57,693 bases of DNA. It comes from Mycobacterium attenuatum (GTDB lineage Bacteria; Actinomycetota; Actinomycetes; Mycobacteriales; Mycobacteriaceae). A program made the position numbers and the translations under genes. How positions within the stretch are numbered: the first letter of the stretch is position 1; every line of letters starts with the position of its first letter. Under the pieces are notes generated by a model, which was not told the DNA's origin, did no database searches, and saw only the letters and a program-made list of their open reading frames with translations. The stretch lies in NCBI RefSeq assembly GCF_900566085.1, contig NZ_UPHT01000088.1:1-57693 (forward strand). Reading direction: 5' to 3'. Shown here one piece after another: positions 27,778 through 42,226 of the stretch.

Positions 27778-28257
27778 ATGCAAGGTGATCCGGATGTCTT
27801 GCGTCTGCTCAACGAACAATTGACCAGCGAGCTGACCGCCATCAATCAATACTTTCTGCACTCCAAGATGCAGGAGAACTGGGGCTTTACCGAACTGGCG
27901 GCCAAAACCCGCGCCGAGTCGTTCGACGAAATGCGCCATGCCGAGGCGATTACCGACCGGATTCTGCTGCTCGATGGTTTGCCGAACTACCAGCGCATCG
28001 GCTCGTTGCGGGTGGGCCAGACACTGCGCGAACAATTCGAAAGTGATATCGCAATCGAAATCGAAGTACTGAATCGGCTCAAGCCCGGAATCATCATGTG
28101 CCGCGAAAAGCAGGACACCACCAGTGCGCAGCTGCTAGAACAAATTGTGGCCGATGAGGAACTGCATCTCGACTACCTGCAGACGCAGCTGGAACTGATG
28201 GAGAAACTCGGAGAGGCACTGTACTCGGCGCAGTGCGTCTCCAGGCCACCGTCCTGA
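27778..28257 (+). CDS. bfrA: Bacterioferritin BfrA
   Basis: A 159-residue haem-containing ferritin that stores iron in a 24-mer shell. The start MQGDPDVLRLLNEQLTSELT, ferroxidase ligands in QLTSELTAINQYF (Glu18), ESFDEMRHAEAITDR (Glu51, His54) and the haem methionine (DEM) match BfrA. Late ligands are in IVADEELHLDYLQTQLELM. ATG 27778 follows GTAGGAG with a six-base spacer. The 27464-27777 stretch has no other gene and holds the iron boxes and a bfrA leader of about 190 bases. Rv1876 orthologue by position and sequence. Confidence 0.95.
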   Translation: MQGDPDVLRLLNEQLTSELTAINQYFLHSKMQENWGFTELAAKTRAESFDEMRHAEAITDRILLLDGLPNYQRIGSLRVGQTLREQFESDIAIEIEVLNRLKPGIIMCREKQDTTSAQLLEQIVADEELHLDYLQTQLELMEKLGEALYSAQCVSRPPS

Positions 28258-28329
28258 TATCCGATCGAGGCTCCGCGGGCACGACTCCTGGGTTTCGCGC
28301 ACGGGCTCGAACACCGACGGGAGGCAGAC

Positions 28330-33220
<4,891 letters not shown>

Positions 33221-33280
33221 ACAACACCCACAAGTGCTGTCTTGAACCACGTTGCGGCGCAGTCGAATTCGTAATCGAAT

Positions 33281-33739
33281 TCAGACCAGGCCGGTTGCGT
33301 CGAAGACCCAGCCGGTGTCACCGCCGGCCAGCGCCTCGAAATGGTTCGGCGGCGCGAAACTCACCAGGGTGTTGAAGTCCCAATAGTCTTTCCAGAGGGC
33401 AATTTTGCCGTCGACCACCTTGTGGACGCTGACAAACCGCAGCAGCCCTTGTTCACCGGTGGGGAAGGTCCGGGTCTCGGAATGCTCATACATCACGTCT
33501 GATCCGTTGGACACCAGCAACCCGTCATGGTTTTGGTAGTCGGCCAGGGGCTCCAGTCCGAGCTTCAGTCGCGTCACGATGTCGTCGGGACCACGCGCAG
33601 ATATCGCAGGCATCGGCATGTCGACGTAGAGGCAGTCCGCGCAGAGATACGTCTTGACGTCAGCCCAATCGCGCCGGGCCAGTGCCCGCCACAACGCCAG
33701 CACCACATTGCGTGCCGAATTTGCAGAAAGGTCTGTCAT
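33281..33739 (-). CDS. NTF2-like protein (SnoaL / limonene-epoxide-hydrolase-type)
   Basis: A 152-residue cone-fold protein. NVVLALWRALARRDWADVKTY, then YVDMPMPAISARGPDDIVTRL, MYEHSETRTFPTGE and KVVDGKIALWKDYWD are the NTF2/SnoaL pattern. HSETR and WKDYWD roughly match the Arg and Asp of the limonene-epoxide hydrolase active site, but an Asp-Arg-Asp triad cannot be confirmed by eye. ATG 33739 (MTDLSANS) is preferred over 33754. It lies immediately upstream of the plus-strand efflux cluster tail and downstream of cyp140 on the minus strand, where glnA3/Rv1879 stand in M. tuberculosis. Confidence 0.75.
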   Translation of the reverse strand: MTDLSANSARNVVLALWRALARRDWADVKTYLCADCLYVDMPMPAISARGPDDIVTRLKLGLEPLADYQNHDGLLVSNGSDVMYEHSETRTFPTGEQGLLRFVSVHKVVDGKIALWKDYWDFNTLVSFAPPNHFEALAGGDTGWVFDATGLV

Positions 33740-33786
33740 AGCGGCCAATGACACTTGGTGCCAGCGCGGGTGTCAACCGCCGTGAG

Positions 33787-35103
33787 TTACTGGGTGGCCA
33801 GTGTACGGGCCGGACCCAAGGTGACCGGCAAGGTCGACCAGCCCCGCAGCACCCGGGTATCGCGCCTATTTCCGGCGCCGGCGGCCCGCACCTCGGGGAA
33901 GCGCTCGAAAAAGGTGCGCAGTCCGACTTCGCCCTCGGCGCGGGCCAGAGCGGCGCCAAGGCAGAAGTGACGGCCGGTGGAGAACGCGAGATGCTTGCCG
34001 GCATTGGGACGTTCGATGTCGAAATGATGCGGGTCGGGGAACACCGATGGATCGCGGTTGGCCCCCGCCAGACAAATCACCACCATTTCACCGCGTCTGA
34101 TCGGCACACCGGCCACCTCGACGTCGGTGCGGGCCACCCGCGCGGTGAGTTGGACCGGCGAATCCAACCGCAAGATCTCTTCGACCGCGTTCGGCCACAG
34201 CTCAGGACGCTGGCGCAGCGTGTCCCGATGCTCGGGCATGTCCAGCAACATCCGAATGCCGTTGCCCAGCAAGTTGACTGTGGTTTCGAAGCCGGCGACC
34301 AACACCAGTCCGGCGACCGCGTGCAGCTCGTCGTCGTCGAGATGCGTTTCCGGGTCCCCGCTTTCGGCCGTGCGGATCAACTGGCTCATCAGGTCGTCGC
34401 CGGGGGCTCGCCGCAGCTGCTCGAGATGCGACACCAGCCAGGCGTTGAATCCCGTCACACCGCGCCGGACGCGCTGGTACTGCCGGTAGGGCACGCCGAT
34501 ATCCAGGCTGGGCGCCGCCAGTTCGCCGAATTCCAGGACACGCCGGCGGTCGTGTGCCGGCACTCCCAAGATTTCGCTGATCACCGCGATCGGCAGCTGA
34601 GAACAATAGCGGCCGACGATGTCGACCACACCGGGCTGGTCAACGAGCTGATCCAGCAGACTGATGGCGGTCTGCTCGACCCGATCACGCAGCGCGGCAA
34701 CCGCCCGCGAGGTGAACACCGCCGAGACCGTTTTGCGATAGCGCGTGTGATCGGGCGGCTCGACCGCCAGTAGCGACGGCGGCCGCAGCGGGTGCAGCTG
34801 ATCGTCGCGAGTACGGCGCTCCAGCCAGCGCAGCGGTTTCGGTAGATTCTCGCCGAGCGAGATGACCTGGAAGTCGTCGGAGCGCAAGATGTCGTGGCCG
34901 AGCTGATGGTCGACGGTCAGGTAGTTGACCCGGGCCCGCACCAGGCGACCGTGACGGCGCAGCTCGTCATAGAAAGGCACCGGATTGGCGGCGACGGCCG
35001 GATCCGCGATCAGCCGGGCCTGCAGTTCACCCCGCCGCAGCCCGACGCCGGCCATGCCGCGGATCACCCCATGCAACGCCAGCCAGTGCAGTCTGTCCTT
35101 CAC
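33787..35103 (-). CDS. cyp140: Cytochrome P450 CYP140
   Basis: A 438-residue P450. I-helix oxygen-binding residues are in AGLVLVAGFETTVNLLG, the ExxR is EEILRLDSP, and the haem Cys is in HLAFSTGRHFCLGAALARAE. LDVCRR-type regions aside, the N-terminus (RLHWLALHGVIRGMAGVGL) and overall sequence match remembered Rv1880c. A P450 needs a ferredoxin partner; a ferredoxin reductase-like gene is at 17002-18237, but no ferredoxin is adjacent. The start is ATG 35103. The substrate of CYP140 is not known. Confidence 0.93.
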   Translation of the reverse strand: MKDRLHWLALHGVIRGMAGVGLRRGELQARLIADPAVAANPVPFYDELRRHGRLVRARVNYLTVDHQLGHDILRSDDFQVISLGENLPKPLRWLERRTRDDQLHPLRPPSLLAVEPPDHTRYRKTVSAVFTSRAVAALRDRVEQTAISLLDQLVDQPGVVDIVGRYCSQLPIAVISEILGVPAHDRRRVLEFGELAAPSLDIGVPYRQYQRVRRGVTGFNAWLVSHLEQLRRAPGDDLMSQLIRTAESGDPETHLDDDELHAVAGLVLVAGFETTVNLLGNGIRMLLDMPEHRDTLRQRPELWPNAVEEILRLDSPVQLTARVARTDVEVAGVPIRRGEMVVICLAGANRDPSVFPDPHHFDIERPNAGKHLAFSTGRHFCLGAALARAEGEVGLRTFFERFPEVRAAGAGNRRDTRVLRGWSTLPVTLGPARTLATQ

Positions 35104-35183
35104 CGCTCCTCCATCCCTCGGCGGGCCAGGGCGCCTTGCGACCCAGCGTAGGCCCGCCGGGTCGCAGCAGCGCGAGTGATGTT

Positions 35184-35606
35184 TCAGCAGTCGGCGACGA
35201 TCTTGAAGTCTGTTGTCACGACTTTGTTGGGGTTACTGCTGCCGATTCCGTACGCGCTGCCGGTGATGGTGTAGGTGCCGCGCGACAGGTCGGCATGCGC
35301 CTGCCCCACGCCGCCTTCCCAGAAGCTGCCGTTGAATCCGTCGACATTGCGGATCTTGACCCATTGCGGGATCACCCGCTCACCGCTGACCAGCACCACC
35401 GCCTGTACCTCGCCGTCACGGTCGCGGATGTTGACGGTCCGATACAACTGATCCTGGCTACATGCGGCAGGACGCGTCGTCCGCGTGTATCCGTCGATGG
35501 TCAGATGTGCGGCCTTGCGGGGTACTGTTTGCGCCTCGCCGCATCCGGACAGACCCGCCGTCACGACCACTGCAATCACTGCCACCCCGACCGATCGGCT
35601 TCGCAC
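35184..35606 (-). CDS. lppE: Lipoprotein LppE
   Basis: A 140-residue lipoprotein. The signal sequence MRSRSVGVAVIAVVVTAGLS ends in the lipobox LSGC, so it should be lipidated and anchored to the membrane. The mature part has paired cysteines (AACSQDQ, and C-terminal IVADC) and a beta-rich pattern ending TTDFKIVADC, as in the LpqH/19-kDa-like antigen family. Position matches Rv1881c, upstream of cyp140 on the same strand. Function unknown. Confidence 0.88.
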   Translation of the reverse strand: MRSRSVGVAVIAVVVTAGLSGCGEAQTVPRKAAHLTIDGYTRTTRPAACSQDQLYRTVNIRDRDGEVQAVVLVSGERVIPQWVKIRNVDGFNGSFWEGGVGQAHADLSRGTYTITGSAYGIGSSNPNKVVTTDFKIVADC

Positions 35607-35650
35607 CCGCCACCTCCAACGTGGGCCTCGTGGACCTTGTGGACGAAACT

Positions 35651-36481
35651 TTACTGCCGCTGCGGATCCAGCCTGGGCAGGGTTTTGATGATGCGGCGCC
35701 GGACGAACTCCGGACTAACCCCCTTGAGCCGGTCTATCCACCGAATGCCTTCGGGCACATACCAATGCAGCCTGGTGGGGTGATGGTAGGCCTGCCAGGC
35801 CGCCTCGGCGACGCTGCTCGCGGGCATCAGCCGAAACATGCCCTTCTTGGGCGCGGCGGCGCGGATCTGCTGGGCCGAAAGCGTTGGCGCGCCCACCTCG
35901 GAGTGCTGGCGCGTCGAGGTGAGAATCGCGGTGTCGATCAGACCGGGCAGCACGTCGGCCACCCGCACATCGTGGCGCTGCCACTCCACACTGAGCGCCT
36001 CGGTCAACCCTTTGACCGCATGCTTGGTAGCCGAGTAGACCGCAAGGCGCGGCATGCCATAGGTGGCCGAAGACGACGACGTCGAAAACATCAGACTGCC
36101 CGGGGCCTTCTTCAGGTAGGGCAGTGCGCCGTAAGCCCCGGTCAGCACCGACTTGAAGTTGACGTCGACGACGCGCATCGCGGCGTCATACGGCACATCT
36201 TCGAACCATCCGCCTTCGCCGATGCCGGCGTTGTTCCACATCATGTCCAGGCCGCCGCCCGCATTGTCGGCGCAAAAGTCCCCTAGCGCCGAATCGAGGG
36301 CAGCCTTGTCCGTCACGTCCACCACACGCGTCCACAACCCAGCGCCGAGCTCACCGCTCAGGGTTGCCAGACCGCCGTCGTCGCGGTCCACCGCACCGAC
36401 GCGCCAGCCCTTGGCATGGAAGAGCCTTGCCCCCTCGCGGCCCATGCCACTGCCGGCGCCGGTGATGAATATCGACTTCAT
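35651..36481 (-). CDS. Short-chain dehydrogenase/reductase (Rv1882c-like)
   Basis: A 276-residue SDR. MKSIFITGAGSGMGREGARL provides the cofactor turn, VGAVDRDDGG follows strand 2, MMWNNAGIGEGG is the NNAG motif, and the catalytic Tyr-Lys is in VYSATKHAVKG. ATG 36481 is preferred over 36493 because it gives the family N-terminus. It lies between the SRPBCC gene and lppE, all minus strand. The C-terminal helix (PSSVAEAAWQAYHHPT to RRRIIKTLPRL) is typical of the mycobacterial branch. Substrate unknown. Confidence 0.88.
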   Translation of the reverse strand: MKSIFITGAGSGMGREGARLFHAKGWRVGAVDRDDGGLATLSGELGAGLWTRVVDVTDKAALDSALGDFCADNAGGGLDMMWNNAGIGEGGWFEDVPYDAAMRVVDVNFKSVLTGAYGALPYLKKAPGSLMFSTSSSSATYGMPRLAVYSATKHAVKGLTEALSVEWQRHDVRVADVLPGLIDTAILTSTRQHSEVGAPTLSAQQIRAAAPKKGMFRLMPASSVAEAAWQAYHHPTRLHWYVPEGIRWIDRLKGVSPEFVRRRIIKTLPRLDPQRQ

Positions 36482-36502
36482 GCGATCTGCCACGGCCAGC
36501 CT

Positions 36503-36961
36503 TCAGGCTGTCTCGACCACTTCTTTGATACGGTGCAGCGTCTTGGTCATGTCCCGGATGTTGCGGCGTTTGCGCAGCCAACCTCCGAACGCCCAGTAGT
36601 ACACCGTTGTGAACACCGACGGGGTGAGCCGGAAGGACTCGGTGACATCGGTGCCGTCACCCGCCGGCGCCAGCCGGTAGTGCCAGTTGTTGACCGGTCT
36701 GTCGCCGGCCATCACAGCAAACCCGAATTCGAGAGGGCGCTCACACGCCGTCACCTTGCACACCGTCCAGTAGACGGGCCCGATCTCGTTACGCCGGACG
36801 TGTCCGCGGAATCGGGCACCGAGCGCTGGGCCGGTTGCACCGTCGAGCCACTCGGCCTCGAACGTTTCCGGCGAAAACCGTCCGGTGTTACGAATATCGG
36901 CGATTAAATCCCAGATCTTTTCCGCTGGGGCCGCCATATGAACCGTTGCCGAACCCTCCAT
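36503..36961 (-). CDS. SRPBCC (polyketide cyclase/START-like) protein (Rv1883c-like)
   Basis: A 152-residue lipid-binding-type barrel. VHMAAPAEKIWDLIADIRNT starts the fold, followed by RFSPETFEAEWLDGA, ARFRGHVRRNEIGPVYWTV and NNWHYRLAPAGDGTDVTES. The C-terminal helix is NIRDMTKTLHRIKEVVETA. ATG 36961 (MEGSATVHM) is preferred over 36973. It is next to the SDR, so a shared small hydrophobic substrate is plausible but unproven. Confidence 0.85.
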   Translation of the reverse strand: MEGSATVHMAAPAEKIWDLIADIRNTGRFSPETFEAEWLDGATGPALGARFRGHVRRNEIGPVYWTVCKVTACERPLEFGFAVMAGDRPVNNWHYRLAPAGDGTDVTESFRLTPSVFTTVYYWAFGGWLRKRRNIRDMTKTLHRIKEVVETA

Positions 36962-37012
36962 AGCACGATCCAATCACGTCCGGTGTAACACTGGGAACGG
37001 ACACACCGATAT

Positions 37013-37438
37013 TCACTGATGCGGTGTGAATAGCGTGATGACCTCAGTCACCGTCTGCTGCAACTGCCGTACCGGCTTGGGCAACACCAGGGGCACGGGC
37101 GCAAGACCGCCGGCGCTGGCGCACTTCGGCCACGCGGCCGGGCCCTGGCCGACCAGAACTCGGTTAGCCACGGCGATTTGTTCCTGCTTAGAGGCGTTCG
37201 CCGGGCTGCCGACGCCACCGTACTCATCCCACGTGGATTGCTTGAACTGAAGTCCGCCGTAGGAGCCGTTACCGGTGTTGGCGGTCCAGTTGCCACCCGA
37301 CTCGCACTGTGCGACGGCGTCCCAGTTCATGACATCGGCGTGTGCGATGGCGGTGGCGAGTGACATCGAAGCGGCGACGAAAGCCGCGGCCGTGGCGGAC
37401 TTGATGAGGGGCTTTGCGATGCGTGTCATGTCCGGCAT
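37013..37438 (-). CDS. rpfC: Resuscitation-promoting factor RpfC
   Basis: A 141-residue exported protein with a signal peptide ([20 protein letters not shown] to AHAD) and the Rpf transglycosylase-like domain: [33 protein letters not shown], and [15 protein letters not shown]. The catalytic Glu (in CESGGNW) and the two Cys of the fold are present. It cleaves peptidoglycan to promote regrowth of dormant cells. ATG 37438 is preceded by AAGGCAGCCGAA; TTG 37456 or ATG 37429 are alternatives. The last 35 residues form a Pro/Leu/Val tail unlike the domain. A structured leader lies upstream. Confidence 0.9.
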   Translation of the reverse strand: MPDMTRIAKPLIKSATAAAFVAASMSLATAIAHADVMNWDAVAQCESGGNWTANTGNGSYGGLQFKQSTWDEYGGVGSPANASKQEQIAVANRVLVGQGPAAWPKCASAGGLAPVPLVLPKPVRQLQQTVTEVITLFTPHQ

Positions 37439-37544
37439 TTCGGCTGCCTTGGCCAAAGCGTTACCGCCTAGAAAAACTTATGAAATTGGTTAGCTGCCGT
37501 CTTGTGATTTGCGCAAACGACGTCGCGCCCGGCGAATCAAACCG

Positions 37545-37613
37545 CCGCCCGGATCGAGCAGCCGAGGCACACGGTGGCTGGGATCACCACCTGACAACCG
37601 CCTGTCCGGGCGG
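37545..37613 (-). ncRNA. Candidate structured 5' leader element of rpfC
   Basis: On the rpfC strand, CCGCCCGGA (37613-37605) pairs with TCCGGGCGG (37553-37545), a nine-base closing stem around about 51 bases. Inside, GGTGG and CCACC (37591-37587 with 37577-37573) form a second hairpin. It ends about 105 bases before the rpfC start. Actinobacterial rpf genes are known to carry riboswitches such as the c-di-AMP ydaO class, but I could not match that consensus here. The rest of 37439-38016 shows no gene. Confidence 0.4.
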
Positions 37614-38016
37614 AAAGCCCCGTCATTTCCAAGGGCGCGCTGACGGATGAGACAGACGCACACCGACCGTCACAGCAAACTTTGGCAGGCCAGTATCTGA
37701 GACAAAATCTTAGGGTTGGGAAGCGCGCACCGACCCAGGTGCCGACGCCTTCCGGTGCCCGCCGGTCGCTGGTCGGACTAGCGGCCCACGACCCGAACTC
37801 CGGGCGGCCGCGGCCCCCGGATCGACGTTGCTGACCCGGGTATCGTTTTCCGCAAGAAACCCGAGACTCTCGATCGGGAAGTTCGTGCATCGTGGTGTAT
37901 GACAGTCAACCGCGGCCGGGCGGCGCGTCTTACCGGCCGGGTACCGGTCCTTGTCGGCGGTTTGATCGACGGACCTCCGAGGTTGATCCGGACAGCTCAC
38001 GGTTCGACGCGCCGGT

Positions 38017-38586
38017 ATGAGCGGAAATCGGTTGCGAACGAGCGGGGCGCGAGGCGTGCTCGCCGCCGCGCTCGTGACGTCCGTGCTGCTCGGTGGAGTT
38101 TTCCTGTTGGTGGAGCACCGCCATCGGTCTTCGTCCGCCGGCGGCTCGCTGGAGCACCCCCTCACCGACGCCGCGACCCAGGCTCAGGTTGTGGAATCGG
38201 CACGACAGATCGTCACCGTCGCCGGCCTGAAGGCGACCACCGCCGGGTACCTCTTGATGTCGTGCAAGAACCGGGAAGATCCGCCGTATAAGGGAACGGT
38301 CTATCTGACCTTCGCCCTCCCCGCCGACACGCGCGCCGATGCGTACTTTCGCGACATCGCGGCGACGCTGACCAGCCGCGGCTGGACCCAGGGTCTGCCG
38401 TCAAACGAGCATGTGTTCGGCCGGACCCTGTCCAGGGACGCCGTCACGGCGATCATCTACCGCCACGATGACGACACCGGCGCGGGAGTCCTGCAGCTCT
38501 ACGGTCAGTGCCGTAACACCAATGATCACCGCCGCGACACCACCGCATGGGTCGATATCACCAACCAGTTCGGCGCGGGCAGGTAA
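38017..38586 (+). CDS. Unrecognised membrane-anchored or secreted protein
   Basis: A 189-residue protein with a short basic N-terminus, one hydrophobic segment (VLAAALVTSVLLGGVFLLVE, residues about 14-33) and an extracytoplasmic domain. Two cysteines in that domain (LLMSCKNRED and LYGQCRNTND) could pair. No family is recognised. It stands where Rv1885c (secreted chorismate mutase) lies in M. tuberculosis but is on the opposite strand and unrelated by eye. ATG 38017 was chosen as the first in frame after a TGA-containing upstream region. It is followed by a strong inverted repeat at 38631-38669. Confidence 0.65.
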   Translation: MSGNRLRTSGARGVLAAALVTSVLLGGVFLLVEHRHRSSSAGGSLEHPLTDAATQAQVVESARQIVTVAGLKATTAGYLLMSCKNREDPPYKGTVYLTFALPADTRADAYFRDIAATLTSRGWTQGLPSNEHVFGRTLSRDAVTAIIYRHDDDTGAGVLQLYGQCRNTNDHRRDTTAWVDITNQFGAGR

Positions 38587-38630
38587 CGGCGCTCGCCGAA
38601 GGCGCCCGGCGCGGCTTCGCTGCGAACACA

Positions 38631-38669
38631 CTGCTGGGCTTGACGGGGTCGTGCCGTCAAGCCCAGCAG
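38631..38669. terminator. Strong bidirectional hairpin terminator between the hypothetical gene and fbpB
   Basis: CTGCTGGGCTTGACGG (38631-38646) and its exact complement CCGTCAAGCCCAGCAG (38654-38669) form a 16-base perfect stem with a seven-base loop. It lies 44 bases after the upstream stop and 17 bases beyond the convergent fbpB stop. No U-tract follows on either strand. The stem is the longest perfect one noticed in the window. Confidence 0.8.
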
Positions 38670-38686
38670 CTGCAAGCGTTGCGCGA

Positions 38687-40349
<1,663 letters not shown>

Positions 40350-41477
40350 TTGGAGACGGTACTTGGGCTGTCAGTGACACCGACCGCCGTGGGTTGGGTG
40401 CTGGCTGAAGGACATGGCGCAGAGGGCACCATCCTGCATCATCACGAGTTACAGCTGCGCGGTGGCCGCGGAGTAGGCGTCGTCCATGCCGCCGAGCAGG
40501 CGGCGGCGCAAGTCATTCATGCCAGAGAATTGGCGGCCGCGGCCGGACACCATTTGCGTGTGGTCGGAATGACCTGGAACGACGAAGCTTCCGCCCAGGC
40601 CGCGCTGCTGATCGAGGCCTTGACCGACGCCGGTTTTGACAACGTGGTACCGGTTCGGCTGCTCGATGCCGTCGAGACCCTGGCCGAGGCGGTCGCACCG
40701 GTGATCGGATACGAGCAGACCGCGGTCTGCATCCTCGAACACGAATGGGCAACCGTAGCCATGGTTGACACCCACGACGGAAAGACCCAGACCGCCGTCA
40801 AACATGTCCGTGGTGGTTACGACGGACTGACCTCGTGGCTGACCGGAATGTTCGACCGCAGCGCCTGGCGTCCGGCCGCCGTGGTGGTGGTCGGTTCCGA
40901 CCTTGATGTCAGCGACTTTTCCTGGCAGCTCGAAACCGCCTTGCCGGTACCGGTTTTCGCGCAGACCATGGCGCAGGTGACAATCGCGCGGGGCGTGGCC
41001 CAGGCGGCCGCCCGCACCACCGAGTTCACCGACCCGCAACTGGTGGCAGACACCGGCGCAACCACCGTCGTATCCAAACGGTCACGCCAGTACGCAGGAG
41101 CGGCAACCACTTTGGCCGCTGCTGCGGTGACCTTCGTGGCTTCGGTGTCCCTGGCCGTAGGTCTGCAACTGACCCCGGACAGGCACTCCGAAACAGCACA
41201 GCGCGCCGTACACACCTCGGCACCGGAAATCGCAGAGGCAGGTGCGCCAGCTCCGAAGCCCGCGACTACCCAGTTACCCGCTGCACCTGCCGGGCCCGCG
41301 ATCGAGCAGGAGCACATCCACCTCACCTCCGGAGAAGAACTCACCGATGCCATCCCCGAGCGGCCGAATGACGTTGCGTCACAAACAGATCCGGGTGATG
41401 GATCACCGCTGTTGACCCGGGTGCTCAAGCACATACCCGGCACTTACGGTGACCAAATTGTGGCGCCGCCGGAGTAG
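40350..41477 (+). CDS. DUF7159-like mycobacterial protein with one transmembrane segment
   Basis: A 375-residue protein. It starts LETVLGLSVTPTAVGWVLAEG, a pattern typical of mycobacterial DUF7159 proteins, whose fold resembles actin/hexokinase-like ATPases. ILEHEWATVAMVDTHDG and the VVVVGSDLDVSDF segment fit that fold but no ATP-site motif is certain. A single hydrophobic helix (TTLAAAAVTFVASVSLAVGL) lies at about 252-271, followed by a Pro/Ala/Glu-rich tail. TTG 40350 was preferred because it begins the domain and has GAGG before it; ATG 40320 and ATG 40263 are alternatives. Function unknown. Confidence 0.7.
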   Translation: METVLGLSVTPTAVGWVLAEGHGAEGTILHHHELQLRGGRGVGVVHAAEQAAAQVIHARELAAAAGHHLRVVGMTWNDEASAQAALLIEALTDAGFDNVVPVRLLDAVETLAEAVAPVIGYEQTAVCILEHEWATVAMVDTHDGKTQTAVKHVRGGYDGLTSWLTGMFDRSAWRPAAVVVVGSDLDVSDFSWQLETALPVPVFAQTMAQVTIARGVAQAAARTTEFTDPQLVADTGATTVVSKRSRQYAGAATTLAAAAVTFVASVSLAVGLQLTPDRHSETAQRAVHTSAPEIAEAGAPAPKPATTQLPAAPAGPAIEQEHIHLTSGEELTDAIPERPNDVASQTDPGDGSPLLTRVLKHIPGTYGDQIVAPPE

Positions 41478-41645
41478 TCGAACTGCCGGGCCGAGAACCA
41501 CCGCTACCTCAACGGGCTCGATATCTCTTGCGCCCCAGTGGTAGCTGACCCCATTGCCTACGGTTCATACCGGCATTGGGCGAATACTACGCCCGGGAAA
41601 ACGAATACCATTGGGCGACTCGGTGTCATGGCCGGCTTCGGTTGA

Positions 41646-42197
41646 TCAGCCGTCCTTGGCTCGAACCGCACGAAACGAAACCGTCACCTCGTCGGCAACC
41701 TGCAGGGAGCCCATCAACATCGAATACGGCTTCACCCCGTAGTCAGACTGGCGAACCGTCGATTCGACGGACATCGCCCAGGAGTCACCAAGGTCCTCGG
41801 TGCGCAGGTCGATCACGTGCTGATGCGACGCGCCGCGGATCTGCAGCGCACCGGCGAGGCGGTAACCGTCCTTCGTCTTGGCAATCTCGGATGCGTTGTA
41901 CCGGATGTCCGGAAAGCGACCCGCGTTGAGCGACTTCAGCGCATTTGACCTCACCAGGGCCTTTTCCGGTCCGGACAGGCTCTTGACACCGCCCTCGCCA
42001 CGCAACACCTCCAGCGAATCCACTTCCACAGCAAGTTCTGCGGCGATGGGTTCTTCACCGACCCAGCTCACCGTGGCCTGCCAGCGAGTCATCGCGATGG
42101 TGAGCCGATGGCCCATTCGAGCTGCCCGGCCCGCGACACCGGTACGAACGATCAACTCACCATCGGATGTGCCCAGTGTCCATGCCGTCTCGCTCAC
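41646..42197 (-). CDS. YceI-family lipocalin-like protein
   Basis: A 183-residue protein. GRAARMGHRLTIAMTRWQATVS, PIAAELAVEVDSLEVLRGEGG, SNALKSLNAGRFPDIRYNAS and YRLAGALQIRGASHQHVIDL are the YceI beta-barrel pattern. The barrel binds isoprenoid or other lipids in the family. There is no signal peptide, so it is likely cytoplasmic. It is convergent with the DUF7159-like gene (168 bases apart with no other feature) and lies 29 bases downstream of the broken alcohol dehydrogenase on the same strand. Confidence 0.85.
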   Translation of the reverse strand: MSETAWTLGTSDGELIVRTGVAGRAARMGHRLTIAMTRWQATVSWVGEEPIAAELAVEVDSLEVLRGEGGVKSLSGPEKALVRSNALKSLNAGRFPDIRYNASEIAKTKDGYRLAGALQIRGASHQHVIDLRTEDLGDSWAMSVESTVRQSDYGVKPYSMLMGSLQVADEVTVSFRAVRAKDG

Positions 42198-42226
42198 GGC
42201 ACGACTCTATTCGTTCGCCGCCGCGT

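Noticed and set aside
37545..37613. Firm identification of the rpfC leader as a c-di-AMP (ydaO) riboswitch
   Set aside because: The stems are real but the conserved core sequence could not be recognised.
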